Source of the DNA: Struthidea cinerea
Lineage: Eukaryota; Chordata; Aves; Passeriformes; Corcoracidae
DNA length: 64,000 nucleotides
NCBI GenBank assembly: GCA_013397865.1
Contig: VZTI01000411.1
Span: forward strand, 125,097-189,096
Direction of reading: 5' to 3'
Positions 12,401 through 24,525 of the stretch are shown in pieces (position 1 is the first letter of the stretch; every line of letters starts with the position of its first letter). Both the position numbers and the translations under genes were made by a program. The notes beneath the pieces were generated by a model, which was not told the DNA's origin, made no database searches, and was given only the letters and a program-made list of their open reading frames with translations.

Positions 12401-13299
12401 GTGTCAATAGCAATAAAGAGCTGGATACTAAGCCACAGGAGTGTAGGGTTTCCTCGACAACATGTTGAGAAAAAACACAACTACATAGAAACTTATGGGG
12501 AAAATAAAAAACCATACAAAAAACATAATTGAGTTGTCTGAATGGTGTGGACCATGGGTTTACTGGTGACTGGTGCTGGCCTGGGGTCACGGTGATGGGA
12601 GTGCTGTGTTTCTGTATTTATAGTTACTGATGCTTCCTTTTACTGGTTTTGACATGGATCTGAGTTGGTTCAAGTGATCAATGACCCTGTCAAATTCTAT
12701 CCCCTCTCTCTGTAAAACACATTAAGGTTAGTGTACTTGGTGGGCTTTAGAACATCTCTGACTACTGTCAGTCATTCTGAGTTATCTGTTTTTCTGTGAC
12801 AAATAAGAAACAGATGGAAAAATGAATACATCTGTAGTTTGTGCGCACGTACAAACCACTGAACCTTGTTGCCTTTTCGAGTTGGAGCAACTGCTCCTCT
12901 GAAAGCTACATTGCTTCTAAGTGTGTCATAGTGGTAATTACTCATGTTTTTGATGTGATATGCCTGAAAAAACTACAGCTCATTAATCCTGCAATCTATA
13001 AGGCCTAGAAAGACCCTTCCTATTCCTCCTGCAAAACATCTCTTTTGTGCAAGAGGCACCGTAACACCCTCTGCTTTTTAACCTTTCAACTGTCAGCAAA
13101 AGGAAGATTTGAGCAAGGAGGAAGAACTGGAGCTCTTCATTCCCACCTGATACTTTAGGAGAAAGCTGGACTCACACATCTGCTTTTTCTCTCTGATGTC
13201 AGAGATTTTTCTTGGATTGTAGGCTAGCCTTGTAAATTAGTCCATAAAACAACCCTTCACCATAACTGCTTATGGTGAATTAATACTAAAACCCCAAAC

Positions 13300-13327
13300 A
13301 AAAAAAAAAAAAAAAAAAAAAAAAAAA
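13300..13327 (+). repeat. Poly-A tract
   Basis: A run of 28 adenines. No retroposon body could be recognised to its left. Confidence 0.95.
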
Positions 13328-16241
13328 CCAAATCAAACTGTGTGATGATTCAGCATTTAGAGCCTTACCAAACACACATTAAACCTAAATTTGGAAAAAA
13401 GATCTGTGAGATTTTAATGGAAGATGGCTTGAGGCTGGACTTTTTCCCCCTTTTTTTTCTTTCTCCTTTGGGCGAGTGTCTGCCTGTCCAGCTCTGCTGT
13501 TGGGCTGTGGAAAGAACCCAAGCACTTTAAAGGAAAAATTCAATTCTCAGTGAAACACTGAGGCTGTGTCTGCAACCAGCTGAACCTTTTCAGTTTTGTG
13601 GCTGCCTTAGCATTTTCTCAGCAGCCTTGGAGTCTTTTCCCTATGGGATCCACTACTTTTGCCTTCTGTTTTAATTTTCCTTGAACTGACTTTTTTTGGC
13701 AAGGAGACCCATGCTGGCTTCTAATGAAGCTTTGTCTCTCCCTTTTGCTGTTTAAGCACATTTTTGTCTTTAAGTTTTTTTCTCTTGGTAAGGCCTGACC
13801 AGTTTGTGAGGGTTGCACTCCTCTTTGGGTGGTAGTTCTTGCTGGCTCAACGAACAGAATAAAGTGCCAGATGAATCTTAGTTATGCAATGTTGATAGGA
13901 GGGCAGTAGTTGGCTGTCCAGTTGAAAAGAATGGGTTTTTTTAAAATATTTTTCTATATTCAATTTTTTTCCAGATTTTTAATAGTTGCTTAAAGACATT
14001 CTGTCAATTCACAAAGCTGTGATCTTTGGGAAAAAAGTCGTCTTAAGTACCATGCTGGAAATGATCAAATGAAAGATGTGTAGGCAACCATGATTTCTGT
14101 ACATTCAAACTTAAGAGTTCATGTCTATAAAAGAAATATCGCTACTGTGATAACCAAGATCCATATTACACAATGGTCCTTGGGGCTTAGTCCTCAGAGG
14201 AGGATTAGGTGCATTTAGACATTCCAGGTGCTACTTCACCTGCAGCAAAGTCACCAAAACCATGGAGAAATGGTGACTTGGAAATACAACAGCTACAGGG
14301 TCAGGAAATAGATGTCCATGTCATATTGAGACAAAAATGAGCAACACATGCACCTTTGAGACTTACTGCTTCAGGATGTGTATTTTGTTACTACACTTTT
14401 CAAACTAAGTCAAGAAAATAGTAATTTTTTTTTTAAACTATGAATGATAATAAAAGATTGAGCTGATACCACTCATTAATAATGCATGGTGATTAACTGG
14501 GCAAAAAGGGTCTTCATTGAGCAGACAGAACACAAAGCTCAAGAGTTTAGAGAAAGACAGAGGAATAAAAATAGTTGTGGTTCTTTTTTTTTACTTCTAT
14601 CCACACAGAAGAAGTTTACAATGCCAGGAAAACAGCCAGTTTTACTGAAATGATTTAAGCAATGCCAGCTTGCAAACTACATCAGGTTGTGCAATGGCAC
14701 TCGGTCTGCATGAATGGAACCCTGATGGGAGCCAGATTTCTTGTCTCTCCAGACATTCATTTTTCTGTATCAGCTGAGGACACAGATATTTCTCCCACAA
14801 AATTTTCCTGGAGCTGATCTCAGCTGTTAGTGTATACATGGAAGAAGAACTTAAGTTTCTCCTGTGGCCAGTAACCAGACCCCATTTTGTACCAAGTCAG
14901 GCTGTACTGCTGTGTAATAACAGCAATAGCTGAGAGAATGTTACCAGACAGACACAGAACTGAGGATCGTTTTGCATTCACTGTTTAACTCCTTTATCAA
15001 AGTTTGGGATTAGCAGTCTGAAGCCCTCAAGCCCAGTCCTGCTGGTTTTATTCACACTGAGTTGTGCTGGTTTGACATTCAGCTCTGGCTTCTCAGCCCT
15101 GGGAGAGGGGGCAAAGGACTGCTGGGGTACCCTGCTCTGAACAGCAACGGGGGCATCAGCCAGTGCCTTCTCTCTTCCCCCGCCCCTTTCTCTGTGCATC
15201 CAGCTGCTCTGCTTTTCACTGCCAGCACAACACTAAAGGCAACAGAAATCCTCCTTGATTTGGGGCTCATCTGAATATTTGCAAAGATAGACACCTAAAC
15301 CCCTGCACTTCAGAGTGCACATGCCTTCTGTCCAAGCATAAGATTTTCAACCTGGCTGTCTCCTCTCAACATACTTGAAGATACACATTTATCAAGTGTT
15401 AGTCCCTTACTGTCATGGAGCAGTCAAGTCATAAAGATTCCTTGAAGTTTTCAAGTTCCTTTCTAAAACTGTTTTGTCTGTCTTTTACTCTGTGGTAAAA
15501 AATATGTTTGCAAAGTGTTCTTGCTTGTCTGACAAAACCCCTCCAACCTGTCCCTCCCAACAACAGTGTGTTCGTAACTGTTTATAGTCACTGTCACTTG
15601 TGTCAGCACTTTTATATCAGCTGAAATACCATTTTCCTCTCATTGCCCATGATATGACAGGGAACAGCCCCTTTGTCTCACTCCTGTTGGTCTCCAGCAG
15701 TTACAACAAACATTCAAGTCTGTTTTCTGCCCAATTTAGATCAGTAAACCTGAGGTGTTGCTGGACTACTGAACAAGAGTGGGCTGCCAGCATGTCCTGG
15801 TTTTTTTGGCTGTGTTTTGTGGAATATTCAAGGGATATTCCTGGGCTCGGATGTCCTGCCTGGCCAGTTGTGGAGTCGCTGCTCTGTCTATTGTACTGTG
15901 CTACTTGGTGCTACCAAGATTTAGGCACCTATTTGGCATGTTCTAAAGCAGAAATATAGGTGTCCTCTGGAGACTTTTACTGTGCAAATCTGGATACCCT
16001 TCAGGAATACAAGCTCTTGTAGATTAATTAAAAAATAGCAGCAAAAATTAAAACAAAATATTCACACCATGTAAAACACAAAACCTTCCTAAATACTCAA
16101 TTTACCTTTTTTTCCTTTAGAGGCTGAGGAAGAAACTTGACTAGGTTACATCTGTTAAGTTAAAACAAAGCAACCAAAAAACCTTAGAAAAAGATAAAAG
16201 GAGAAAAGTAATAATTTTCATTTGTGCCTGATGGGGTTGTG

Positions 16242-16260
16242 TTTTTTTTTTTTTTTTTTT
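16242..16260 (+). repeat. Poly-T tract
   Basis: A run of 19 thymines, with no recognisable element attached. Confidence 0.9.
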
Positions 16261-19200
16261 AACTGTTTGCAAATCTTCAGTGTAATGGTTTGAAACCCAG
16301 TCGTGTCATTTCTTTACGCCCACACACAGAGCTGCAGTAGTGCAGACACTGTAGCAGGCAAACCATATTCCCAGCATCGGCCATTAAAACTCTTCCTACA
16401 CCAGCGTGGGCTGCCTTCACCCCCTCCTCTCTCTGCACACACCCCACCACCCACCCTTCACTTTTCAAATGCTTAAAAAAAAAGAAGAAGAGAAAGACAC
16501 TGAAAAAAGAAAACAGGATGCTTCTTTTGTTCCAACGCTATTCCAGGGACCTGAACCTCTCCACCTGCCTGTGAATTGGCCACCTAAAGGTTAGCAAGTG
16601 TTTTGTTATCATTTTCTATGGACAGAGAGAGAATTAAATTCTGGATGGTAAGGCAGGAATTTTAAAGTTACAATTTTTATTTTTTTTATTGTGATGGTTC
16701 TTTCACTTAGCAACGAGAAAGACTTTTTTTCTAAAACACAAAGCATTTCAGTTCTGGCCCCACTTCAGCTTTTCAGAGGGCTTTAATCGGTATTGTTTCA
16801 TCATTTAGTCCAACCTCCTAAACTTTAAAAGATGGATTAGGGTTATTATTTTTCTGTTAGAGCAACCTGTTGATTGCAGTCTGCTGGCTGGAGGTTGTTA
16901 ACTCTTTCCTAACACGGGAAATGCACAGGAGCAAATTTGATGAAAGGATAAAAGAATCAAAATCCTTTGTGGATTTTAAGCACTAAAAATCCTATTTTTT
17001 CCTCATTGTGAAGTCAGCAAAAGTGTTACAAAACCAACAGATATGTCAGATATGTTTCTTTTTAGAAATAGTGATGTAAATCTAAACTAGAGACATATAT
17101 TAAACTAGAAAGCATTTCTTATGGCTGGAGCTGAGAAAAGTAGCAGTGTAAGAAGTAGAATAGGAAATATTCTCGATACAAATTGCATGAAGAGGTCAAA
17201 AAGGCCAATACAGTGTTTACTTACACATTAAAATGTATTTTAGGTAACAATATTTTTACTGATTTAAGCCTTTGGAATGTTTTCATTTATGAATATTCAA
17301 GAAAAGGAGAATAAAAAATATAGAAAACTGCATAATAACGATCAAACCAGTTGCTGCTATTCTGGAACAAAGGGAAGGTAAAGCAGATCCTGTTCTTCCT
17401 AAAAGATGTCAATACTGTATTCTGGTACAGTATTTACAGAAATAATTGTTTAAAAAAGCCCAACCTAAACAGTTTTGCTGATATTACACAATTGTGGAAG
17501 TAAGTGTCAGAAATATTTGTCCTTAGGATATGGTACAAGGAAGTTCCCCCAGCAGGTTTTCTAGTGGCTTTGTACTTTAGTAACACATGAAGAAGGGCAA
17601 AACTTCAGAACAATGACTTGTACCAAGCAGCAAGGTTTGCCAAAGTCAGAATCTGAGATGTTACCATGGAAAGACTATAAAGGTTTCAGAAGATGATGGA
17701 ATTAAACATTTTCAGCCTGATTCTGCAGGGGACTGAGGCACCCAACTTTGTTCCGAAGGTACCGGGAGTGTGCAGACTGCGGGTGGAACCGGCAGAGTTG
17801 TGAGATCAGACACATCCCTTAAGAGCAAGGGGAAAGGTGAACTCAGTACTTCTGTTATGAGACATTTCAAGACGTGAAGTCAAACTGAGAAAAGAGCAAA
17901 AGCAGAAATAGTTTTTAAGTAAAACAAGATTAACAGTCATTTCTGGGCTAGCCAGGAAATGTGTCCATTCATTTTGCTTTTGAATTGAGAACTAAAAAAC
18001 TCCAGACCTGGAGTACACTCACAAACCTTTTGATTCCATCACAGAAGTAGTGTTTAAAGTACCTGCACAGAATTTATTTCAGATCCTGTGGTTCACTATG
18101 CCTCTATGATGCTAAGATTGAAGTAGAAGCTTTGTGTGGTCTGTCAAGGGAGTTGTGCCGGCTGTCAGTGGTGGATGAGCAACTGGATATGATAATCCCA
18201 GTGTCTGTATCTTCCTCTGACAGTAAGACACTGTGTACTGCTCTCAGCTTTGCTGCCCTCACAGGAAATATTAATAATTAGCAAACTTGTAAGATACTTC
18301 CTTTTCATTTAAGTTTGCAAAGTTCTTTAAAACGTGTAGTTGTAGGACCTTTGGAATCTCTTTCCTCATCAGCACAGGAAGCATGTTTATTGCTGCTTTC
18401 ACTTGCTCACACCCCTGACAAAACTCTGTAGGTGTCTTTGAAGGATGCAGGGTTTTAAACACCTGGGGTGGGACCTTTGTCACAGATACTTGGGACCCAG
18501 AAATGTGTACCAAAGGTGAGTGGGTTTAATGCCTCAAATCCTGATGGGGACATGAATTGAGAATGGAGTGTAGCCCCAGAGCTCCCTTCTGTGCAGCACC
18601 TGACAGCAGGCTCAGCTTTGTACATAGTTTAAATTGATACTTTGCTGTGTATTGAGACAGCTGAAGTTAGCTGAGTTTCTCTGAGCAGGACAATATTTTG
18701 AATTTAAATGAATATAAATAATCTTGCATTATTTGCAATAGAGATTGCACCTGAGGAAGCAACATAAATAGATTGATTAAAAAGAGAAAACAAAAATCAC
18801 TTAATTTCAAACAGAACTAATGCAGGATAATACTCTGTAGGTGCTCTGTATTTTGTGTACAGGTCAAATTACTTCTAGCCGTTACAGCAACCTGTTCATC
18901 CATATAAAAGGGAAGAATCGCAGGATGCTGTGAGGGCAGCCTGATTCCAGAGTCACTTATTCAAAATTTAGAGATTTTAGATCAAGCTTCAAAAGGTTCT
19001 GCTAAGCCCTGAAATCCCTGTGATAGTGGCAAATATCCAGACAGCCACTTGCTTTTGTTGTAACTTGCTTTAATTAATTATTGTCTCCTTAAGCCTCTCA
19101 AGGTAAACAGTTTGCAGTTTTAGCATTTGGAATTTGTTACTGAGGGATCTACATAATGAATTTTAAATGCTTATATGTGTTTTCAGTTTGTTACTTGTGT

Positions 19201-20853
19201 GTTGCTAGGTCCAGGACACTGCTGCAATCATTAGTACTGTTTAAATTAAGTGTCCCTTTTAAGTAAATTCACCTTAACTTAATAATAGTCTCAAAGTGGA
19301 ATAAAATATAATGGCCTCCACAAATGTGATCAAACTGAAGACAAACTAATTTTGACTGGTTATGTAAAATGCCCATAATCATCTGTTTGTATGATTTGAT
19401 TCATGCCAGTGTTCTATTATAAGATGCGCATCTTTTTTCCCGTTGGTTTGTTGACTGTAGCATGCAGTAATCCTCCAGAAGATCTCACTTAGAGGTGAGA
19501 ACACATTCCTTTAGGAAAGTATCTCCCAGCAGAGCTGAAACTACTTGCTGCATGTAATTCTCTCCATCTGGACAGACTGAGTCTGTAGAGCAGAAGCATG
19601 AGTCACTGAAAAGCAGTTCAGAATGTCAAGTATTTTCTAGATTCACGGATTTGAAGCGTCTGCAGTGCCGTTACCAATGACTGGGAGCATTTCAGGGTAT
19701 GGTAGAAATCAGGAGGATTTTGAGCAGTAATACTGGGCCCTGTTAAGAGCTTTTCTGCCCCCTGAATAACTACATGACAGGCAAGAAAGATGGGAAGAAC
19801 AAGACAGAAATATTGCTCCACCCCCAAAATTAGAGGCCTGCTAAATCAGGACTCCAGAAATAAATGGAAAGCAATCCAAACAACAGGCAAAACTCTTCAG
19901 GATCAATAAAGCTGTTTGGAATGGAAATCCACTGAGGCCTGTGGCATAGGTCTGTCACCAGAATTATTAAAAGAAAGAGCTCCCACTGAAGTGGATATTG
20001 GACAATTATAATGTTACAGTTTCACTACTGCGCAACAAGGGACAGGCTGCAGTGTCTGAACTGGGCAGCTGCTCATCACAGGGAAAATAAAAGCTGTATC
20101 TTACAAAATATGCTGTTCCTAAGGAAACCATACAGGCCAGATATGCCAGTTTTGTTACATTATGGGGAATTCCAGTTGGGGATTCACTCAGTCTACCAGC
20201 AGAGGAGGATGCAGCCATCCCAGTCCCTGTTCTAAACAAGTGTTTGCGTGAAGAAGAGCGGCCCCCCCAGGACCCCTCAGTGCTGCTCACTGTGTCACCT
20301 GAGCACTCTTTAGGAAATCAACTCCCCCCAAAAAGTCTATTTTTTTTAAAATGACCTTTTCACTGCACTTGACTGTGCCCTATCCTGTTTTCCCTGCAGC
20401 TTTCCACAAGTTTATGGAGGGTTTTTTGAGCATGACATAAACACTTTTAACACTCCTGAGCATTTTCCCACCTGGTTACTGCTTTCCCCTGTCCCAGAGG
20501 GCACCATTAGAAGAAGCTGGTGGACAACACCCACACTGGATAAGTTTAGCATTTCATATGTGGCAAGTGTCTTCTCTTCACCATTGTTTTGTTTCCCAAC
20601 ATATTTTAAGAGAGCCCTTTACTGTAAAGTTAAAAAGAAAATTACCTTTAGGAGTATAAATTAAAAACCCTACCATTGTGTCAGTGTATTTCAGGACAAA
20701 AAGCAGAGTACAAACCCCCCACGTTTTGAAGATTCTGTTTAAAGCTCTCTACATAAATAGTGATAAAGGATACGGAGAAATTGAAATGCCACTTCATTTT
20801 CTTCTGTTTCAACCCTTCCTGTTTTCTTAAGGTTGTTACTGTGACACCAATGT

Positions 20854-20895
20854 AAAAAAAAAAAAAAAAAAAAAAACCACAACNNNAAAAAAAAA
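20854..20895 (+). repeat. Poly-A tracts with a 3-base N run
   Basis: A run of 23 adenines is followed by CCACAAC, three Ns (20884-20886) and nine more adenines. The Ns are most likely an unresolved homopolymer join. Confidence 0.9.
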
Positions 20896-23800
20896 GAAAA
20901 CCCCAACTTCCTACTTCTAATCTGTTTCAAGTCTTTGTCCTCGTTTCTCTCTGCTTGCATCAAGTATTGACAGAAATTAGACTTTTTTTGCTGAAATGCC
21001 TGGATCAATCAAAGGTACGTGAGCTAAAATTATTTCCAGACTAAAGACTTAATTACTTCCATACTTCCACTTCTGCTCCCTGGTATTTAAGGTAGGGATC
21101 ACTAAAAGCTTTTAAAAAAGGTAAAGACTCCTGGTATAATTGAGTATATTGTGTATGTTCAGAATGTTGATAACCTGTTTCTATGGGGTTACAAAAATAG
21201 AGTAACTCTGTCGTGTCTCTGGGTTCTACCTGCAGACCAAGGTGGGGGATTGAGCAATTGAGCTCTGTGTCTGCTTAGAGACTGATGCTCTGCTCAGTGG
21301 TGTGTCAAAAAATTATATGTGAGAGAAAATAAGTATTTACATGTTAGTTATTGATTTGGTTAATAATGGTGGGCAGTTGACAGAGCATTGCATGTGCCAT
21401 GCAGAAGACAAAAATCTTTTGGTAGTGTAGTCCAAAATCATAACAGTGCTGACAAAATGAAACAAGTTTTATAAAATGTATTTGGAATTCAGGAAAAAGT
21501 CTATAAAAATTGAACTTACTGGTTTTTAAATGAGCTTTTTATATCAACCTTTTCTATTAAAATACTTCATACTTATAAAGTGAATAAGACAGTTTCTGCT
21601 ACAATTATTTTTTATCTGAAATTGCTCCACTTTTCAGTGTTCCACAGACCTGCCTATGGTTTGTACCTGAAGTTAGAATTTCAAACCAGGAACAAAATAA
21701 TTGTATTTAATGGAATTTTAGCGACCAGTTTTGATAGCTTAAGAAATCAATTTAGAAAACTTTGGGCTGGCCAAATCCTGCATTAAGTTTTGTACGTTGG
21801 AAAATTTTCCTTATCTAATTAGGATCAAATTCTTATGCTGGTAGTTCAATGCCACAAGTTACAAACAGCTGAGAACATTGGGTGGATGCTCAGTAACAGA
21901 GCCCAGGGGATAATAAACAGAGGAATTTCTACTTTAGGCGAGGACTACCCTGAATCAGCCTTGGGGCAGAATTCATTTGAGATAAACTATTTTTGTCAAC
22001 ATACAAAGAAATACAGTGGCCTTTTTTTGTATATAAATAACAGATGTGAAAAGTCTGATGGTATTTGCCCCAGTAGAATACAAGTCATGGCAGTTTCACT
22101 CAGGAAGAAAGTACTTTTTCTTGCTGTGAAAAGCAGCAAACTACCACACCTGGTAGAGATGTGTTATTACATTCTTAAAAGTACATTAAGTATCACCATT
22201 AGTTTACTGCTGAGCTTTATTTAAAACTTTCCTTTAAATTTTCTGTCACCAGTTAGGTATTTTCTTTGTAGAGCATTACAGAACACTGAAATGAGTCTCA
22301 GACTTTGGCTGTGTTTTGGGCCCCAGAAACTTAACAGCATTAAGTGAAATCACACAGAGCCTCTGGTACTTGGGAACCACAGGATTCCTATGAAAAACAT
22401 CTGTCTGTGGTGGCCTTGAAGGGCCCATCAGCTCTGCGTGGCCAGGAGGAAATCAGAGAGAGAAAGAGTTTGTGACACCGGAGCAGGCTGGTGGGGGAAA
22501 TGTAAAATATGTGGAAGTACATTTGCACACCTCTCTCTGGGGGAGGGAGGGGAGCAAAGCCACGGTGTCTGATGTGGTACTTGTTAGATCTTCTACCTAC
22601 TGGGTATTTAGGCTTCAATTTTTTTCTTGGAGTCTGTTCTCTGAAGCATATTTTTTTCCCTCAAACTTTTTTTTAAAATATTTTGGAAAAACTACTGCAT
22701 ACTTAGTTTGTATCATTGTCTCACATCTTATCCCTTATTTTATGCTGTGTTTAAATTCAAAAGTGACTGTATAACTTAGGAACCATCTTAAATGGACTTG
22801 AAATGTTGATAACGTCACTTTGCAAATTAGAGAATTCCACTTTTATTCTGTAGAGGTAACCCCACTGCACAATATGGATAATAACTTAATTTCTTTAACA
22901 AGCCATATTCTTTTAACATTCTTTCATCATTATAGTCACTACCTATGATAAAAAGCCACTTAAATGATTATTCCACATAGAAATGTCAGAAGTGCCTAAG
23001 AAAAGTCCATGCTTGATTACTGAGGTTGATTTACAACATTCATGAGGAAGAAAAAAAAGCAAAATCTAACACTTTGTTGTGCACAGATCAGTTCAGTTTA
23101 CAGGTTGTTTTCTGGGATGGAACCAGTACAGATTTCAAACCACATTTCGAAGTAATTATTTTACTGTTTCCCAGTAATGATAACCTATTAAAATGATCCA
23201 AGGCAGTTACAGAAACTTCACTAGAGATGATGCAGGAAAGCAACAAATGGCAGATTTCAAATTAAGCCACTGATTATGTTATTCCAAATGGGTTTTTTAT
23301 GGCTGTGTGCACAAGAACAACCCATTATTCATAGCAGCCAGTGGATACAGTGAGCATAACTGAGCAAGAATCAAATAAACATTCACAGATCACCTGATTT
23401 TCACCCACACTGTAATTACAAGGGGTTATGCTCATGCCCCATCAGCTCTTCCAAAGAAAATTTTCAACTTGCTTATTTTGATAGCTTCCTATCCTTTCCT
23501 CCTCCTTTGTTTCTAAGAAAGAAAAAAAGACAGTACAAATATTTGCTGAAATAAGAAGTAGTCTGGACCAGCACCAACCCTGCATATATTAGGATAGATT
23601 TCAAAAGAACGGGTTCACTTTTTTCAAAAACTGTGTCTAGAAGACGTTTTCATCTGGCATTGAAAGCATCTAAAAACAAGCAGTGCACTATAATATCTCC
23701 ATTAATTAGACCAAATTAATTTGGGCTACACAAAAGCCAGCTTTAATTTATCGCACTATTTTCCTATGATACCATCTTTTCTACTTTGCACGTATTTATG

Positions 23801-23946
23801 CAAATCTGACTTGTAGAACAGGACACAACTTTCATTTTGTTCATGTATTTTCATTTTATACCCCTTGTTGCAATGTGTTTGGCCTAAGCTCCCTTAAACT
23901 GGGTAAGCACAGATAATATGCAGGCATGTTTAATGTCCTGTGTTTG

Positions 23947-24121
23947 GAACTGGTTGCCCAAAGAAACTGTGCAGTTTTTATCCCCAGAGGGTTTCAAAAC
24001 CAGACTGGTAACACCCTGACAACCTCATCTGACCTCAGTGCTGACTCTACTTTGAGCAAGTGTTTGGACTAGAGATGTCCTGAGGTCCCCTCTAACCTCA
24101 ACTGTTCTGTGTTTCTGCATT
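23947..24121 (+). mobile_element. CR1 LINE 3' fragment, sense orientation
   Basis: About 175 bp match the 3' end of avian CR1 retroposons read in the sense direction. The series includes GGTTGCCCAAAGAAACTGTG, then TTTCAAAACCAGACTGG, GTTTGGACTAGAGATGTCC and CTCTAACCTCAACTGTTCTG. The copy is 5'-truncated, as is typical, and visibly diverged, so it is fairly old. It ends about 400 bp upstream of the first ZNF831 coding exon. Confidence 0.85.
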
Positions 24122-24517
24122 AAAAATTATTAATATTAATTAAATTTAAAAACATGATACAAATATGTAATGGGAATATGGTTCCAGAAAATTAAAATTG
24201 TATTATTTGTGGTGTGCCTAGAGCCTCCATTTGCAAATCTGAAACTCAGATTTGTTTCTAGTGCTTTGGGTTCTTACTGTAGGTTGTAAGAGTGGTTTTA
24301 AATGCAGTGTTCAGTGTTCTTTACACTGTACTGAACTTTAACTCCTAGATGAGAAATGAAAGATGAATCAATTTAATTGGGAAAGGAAGTAATTATTGTC
24401 TGTTTAATGCCTGCCTGTAAGATTAGTGATATTCTTAGTTGCTAACTTTACCAGTCTGGCGGTGGGAAGTGTGCATTTTATTTGCTGCCTGCAGACTCCT
24501 GCTTGTTTGTGTCCCCT

Positions 24518-24525
24518 CCTGGCAG
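24518..24525 (+). promoter_or_regulatory. Splice acceptor before the ZNF831 first coding exon
   Basis: A pyrimidine-rich stretch (CTTGTTTGTGTCCCCTCCTGGCAG) ends with AG at 24524-24525, four bases before the first plausible ATG. It implies that the 5' UTR is spliced from an upstream exon not identified here. Confidence 0.55.

Larger units (their letters stand above)
4331..24525. other. Intergenic region between PRELID3B and ZNF831
   Basis: About 20 kb of AT-rich DNA without a supportable gene. All open frames here are below about 155 codons, lack family resemblance and are what chance would give. It contains simple repeats at 9094-9118, 13300-13327, 16242-16260 and 20854-20895, a CR1 copy at 23947-24121 and a possible CR1 remnant at 9401-9430. 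Non-coding 5' exons of ZNF831 probably lie in the right part, because the first coding exon begins with a splice acceptor, but I could not place them. Confidence 0.6.

Noticed and set aside
16780..16830. CATCATTTAGTCCAACCTCC, like a CR1 3' end
   Set aside because: Fewer than 25 bases match and the flanks do not continue the element.
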